Positions 4,873 to 5,344 of a stretch of DNA of 5,344 bases are shown piece by piece. A program made the translations under genes and the position numbers. Position 1 is the first letter of the stretch. Each line of letters opens with the position of its first letter. The stretch is from Methanomicrobiales archaeon (GTDB lineage Archaea; Halobacteriota; Methanomicrobia; Methanomicrobiales; Methanoculleaceae): NCBI GenBank assembly GCA_012521035.1, contig JAAYND010000113.1:1-5344 (forward strand), in the 5' to 3' direction. The notes under the pieces were generated by a model. The model saw only the letters and a list, made by a program, of their open reading frames with translations. It was not told the DNA's origin and searched no databases.

Positions 4873-5344
4873 AGGGATCTGATCGCCTCGATGAACCGTT
4901 CGTTCTCCCAATCTTCACCCACACAGACCCGGATGTAGTGGTCGCCGAGCCCGGGGAATGATGTGCAGGACCGGACGAGGACTCCCCTCGCCGCAAGCTG
5001 CTCCACCACGTCATCGCCGGTCAGGGGGGAGACGTCGATCATGACGAAGTTTGCGTCAGAGGGATACGTGCGGAACGGAACCTCTTCGATGAACCTCTCT
5101 CTCCACCGCCGGACATGATCGCAGGTCTCGCGCACCCGGTCTCCTTCGGCGAGAGCCGCTGCCGCCGCTGCGATGGAGACCGCATTCAGGGCAAACGGTG
5201 TCGCCGCCCGGTGGTAGAAGGGCTCAAACCACTCGGGGGTGAATGCGTAGCCGATCCGTAACCCGGCGAGGGCGAAGACCTTTGACATCGTCCGCCCGAT
5301 GACCAGGTTCTCGTGCCGCCGCATGAGGGGGCGGTAGTCGATGC
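4869..5344 (-). CDS. hisC: Histidinol-phosphate aminotransferase (C-terminal part; 5' end outside the window)
   Basis: The frame is open to the right edge, giving the last 157 residues or so of a fold-type I PLP aminotransferase of about 350. RTMSKVFALAGLRIGYAF contains the PLP-binding lysine (codon at 5282-5280) and the LAGLRxGY motif typical of HisC. SDANFVMID and then GVLVRSC, LGDHYIRVCVG are the usual C-terminal substrate-binding strands, with the Arg that binds the substrate carboxylate or phosphate region. HisC swaps the amino group between glutamate and imidazole acetol phosphate to give histidinol phosphate in histidine synthesis. A related class II aminotransferase, such as a threonine-phosphate decarboxylase (CobD), is the main alternative, but the ending fits HisC better. 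The stop TGA overlaps the ATG of the adenylate kinase gene. The promoter is outside the window. Confidence 0.82.
   Translation of the reverse strand, partial: IDYRPLMRRHENLVIGRTMSKVFALAGLRIGYAFTPEWFEPFYHRAATPFALNAVSIAAAAAALAEGDRVRETCDHVRRWRERFIEEVPFRTYPSDANFVMIDVSPLTGDDVVEQLAARGVLVRSCTSFPGLGDHYIRVCVGEDWENERFIEAIRSL

Noticed and set aside
4873..4911. Extended N-terminus of the AK6 kinase starting at 4911
   Set aside because: The extra 13 residues precede a P-loop strand that normally begins at the N-terminus in AK6 proteins, and ATG 4872 has both the ATGA overlap and an upstream ribosome binding site.

Overview
The window looks like chromosomal DNA from a methanogenic euryarchaeon, most likely in the Methanomicrobiales (Methanoculleus-like). 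The reasons are high GC coding DNA, archaeal TATA boxes in the two promoters, a GAGGTGAT ribosome binding site complementary to the archaeal 16S 3' end, the methanogen-associated families DUF1890 and DUF1894, a CDP-alcohol phosphatidyltransferase of the archaeal inositol-lipid type, and a soluble multi-sensor histidine kinase of a kind common in Methanomicrobia. The genus is an inference.

Left block, plus strand, 1-841: the 3' end of fdhD (formate dehydrogenase accessory sulfurtransferase) overlaps a DUF1890 gene by ATGA, and that gene overlaps a DUF1894 gene by 22 bases. The three read as one translationally coupled unit. The two DUF proteins have no assigned function. A perfect 10-bp inverted repeat (861-870/900-909) lies just downstream.

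Middle block, plus strand, 842-3625: a 270-base gap carries a perfect 14-bp tandem duplication (962-989), each copy holding a TATA-like box, followed by a leader of roughly 100 bases with palindromes. It precedes a 657-residue cytosolic sensor kinase (receiver-like, PAS, GAF, HisKA-like, HATPase). The receiver-like domain keeps the phospho-acceptor Asp but has lost most other catalytic residues. Then comes a divergent TspO/MBR membrane protein. Its best start is a GTG at 3140, placed 26 bases after a TATA box and so probably leaderless.

Right block, minus strand, 5344-3761: hisC (5' part outside the window), an AK6/Fap7-type adenylate kinase and a probable archaetidylinositol phosphate synthase, each joined to the next by a 4-base ATGA overlap. 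This operon converges on tspO, with about 135 non-coding bases between them. No tRNA, rRNA, CRISPR array, transposase or integrase was seen. The window is mostly ordinary core genome; the points of interest are the FdhD-DUF1890-DUF1894 linkage, the duplicated promoter, the pseudo-receiver kinase and the atypical TspO.
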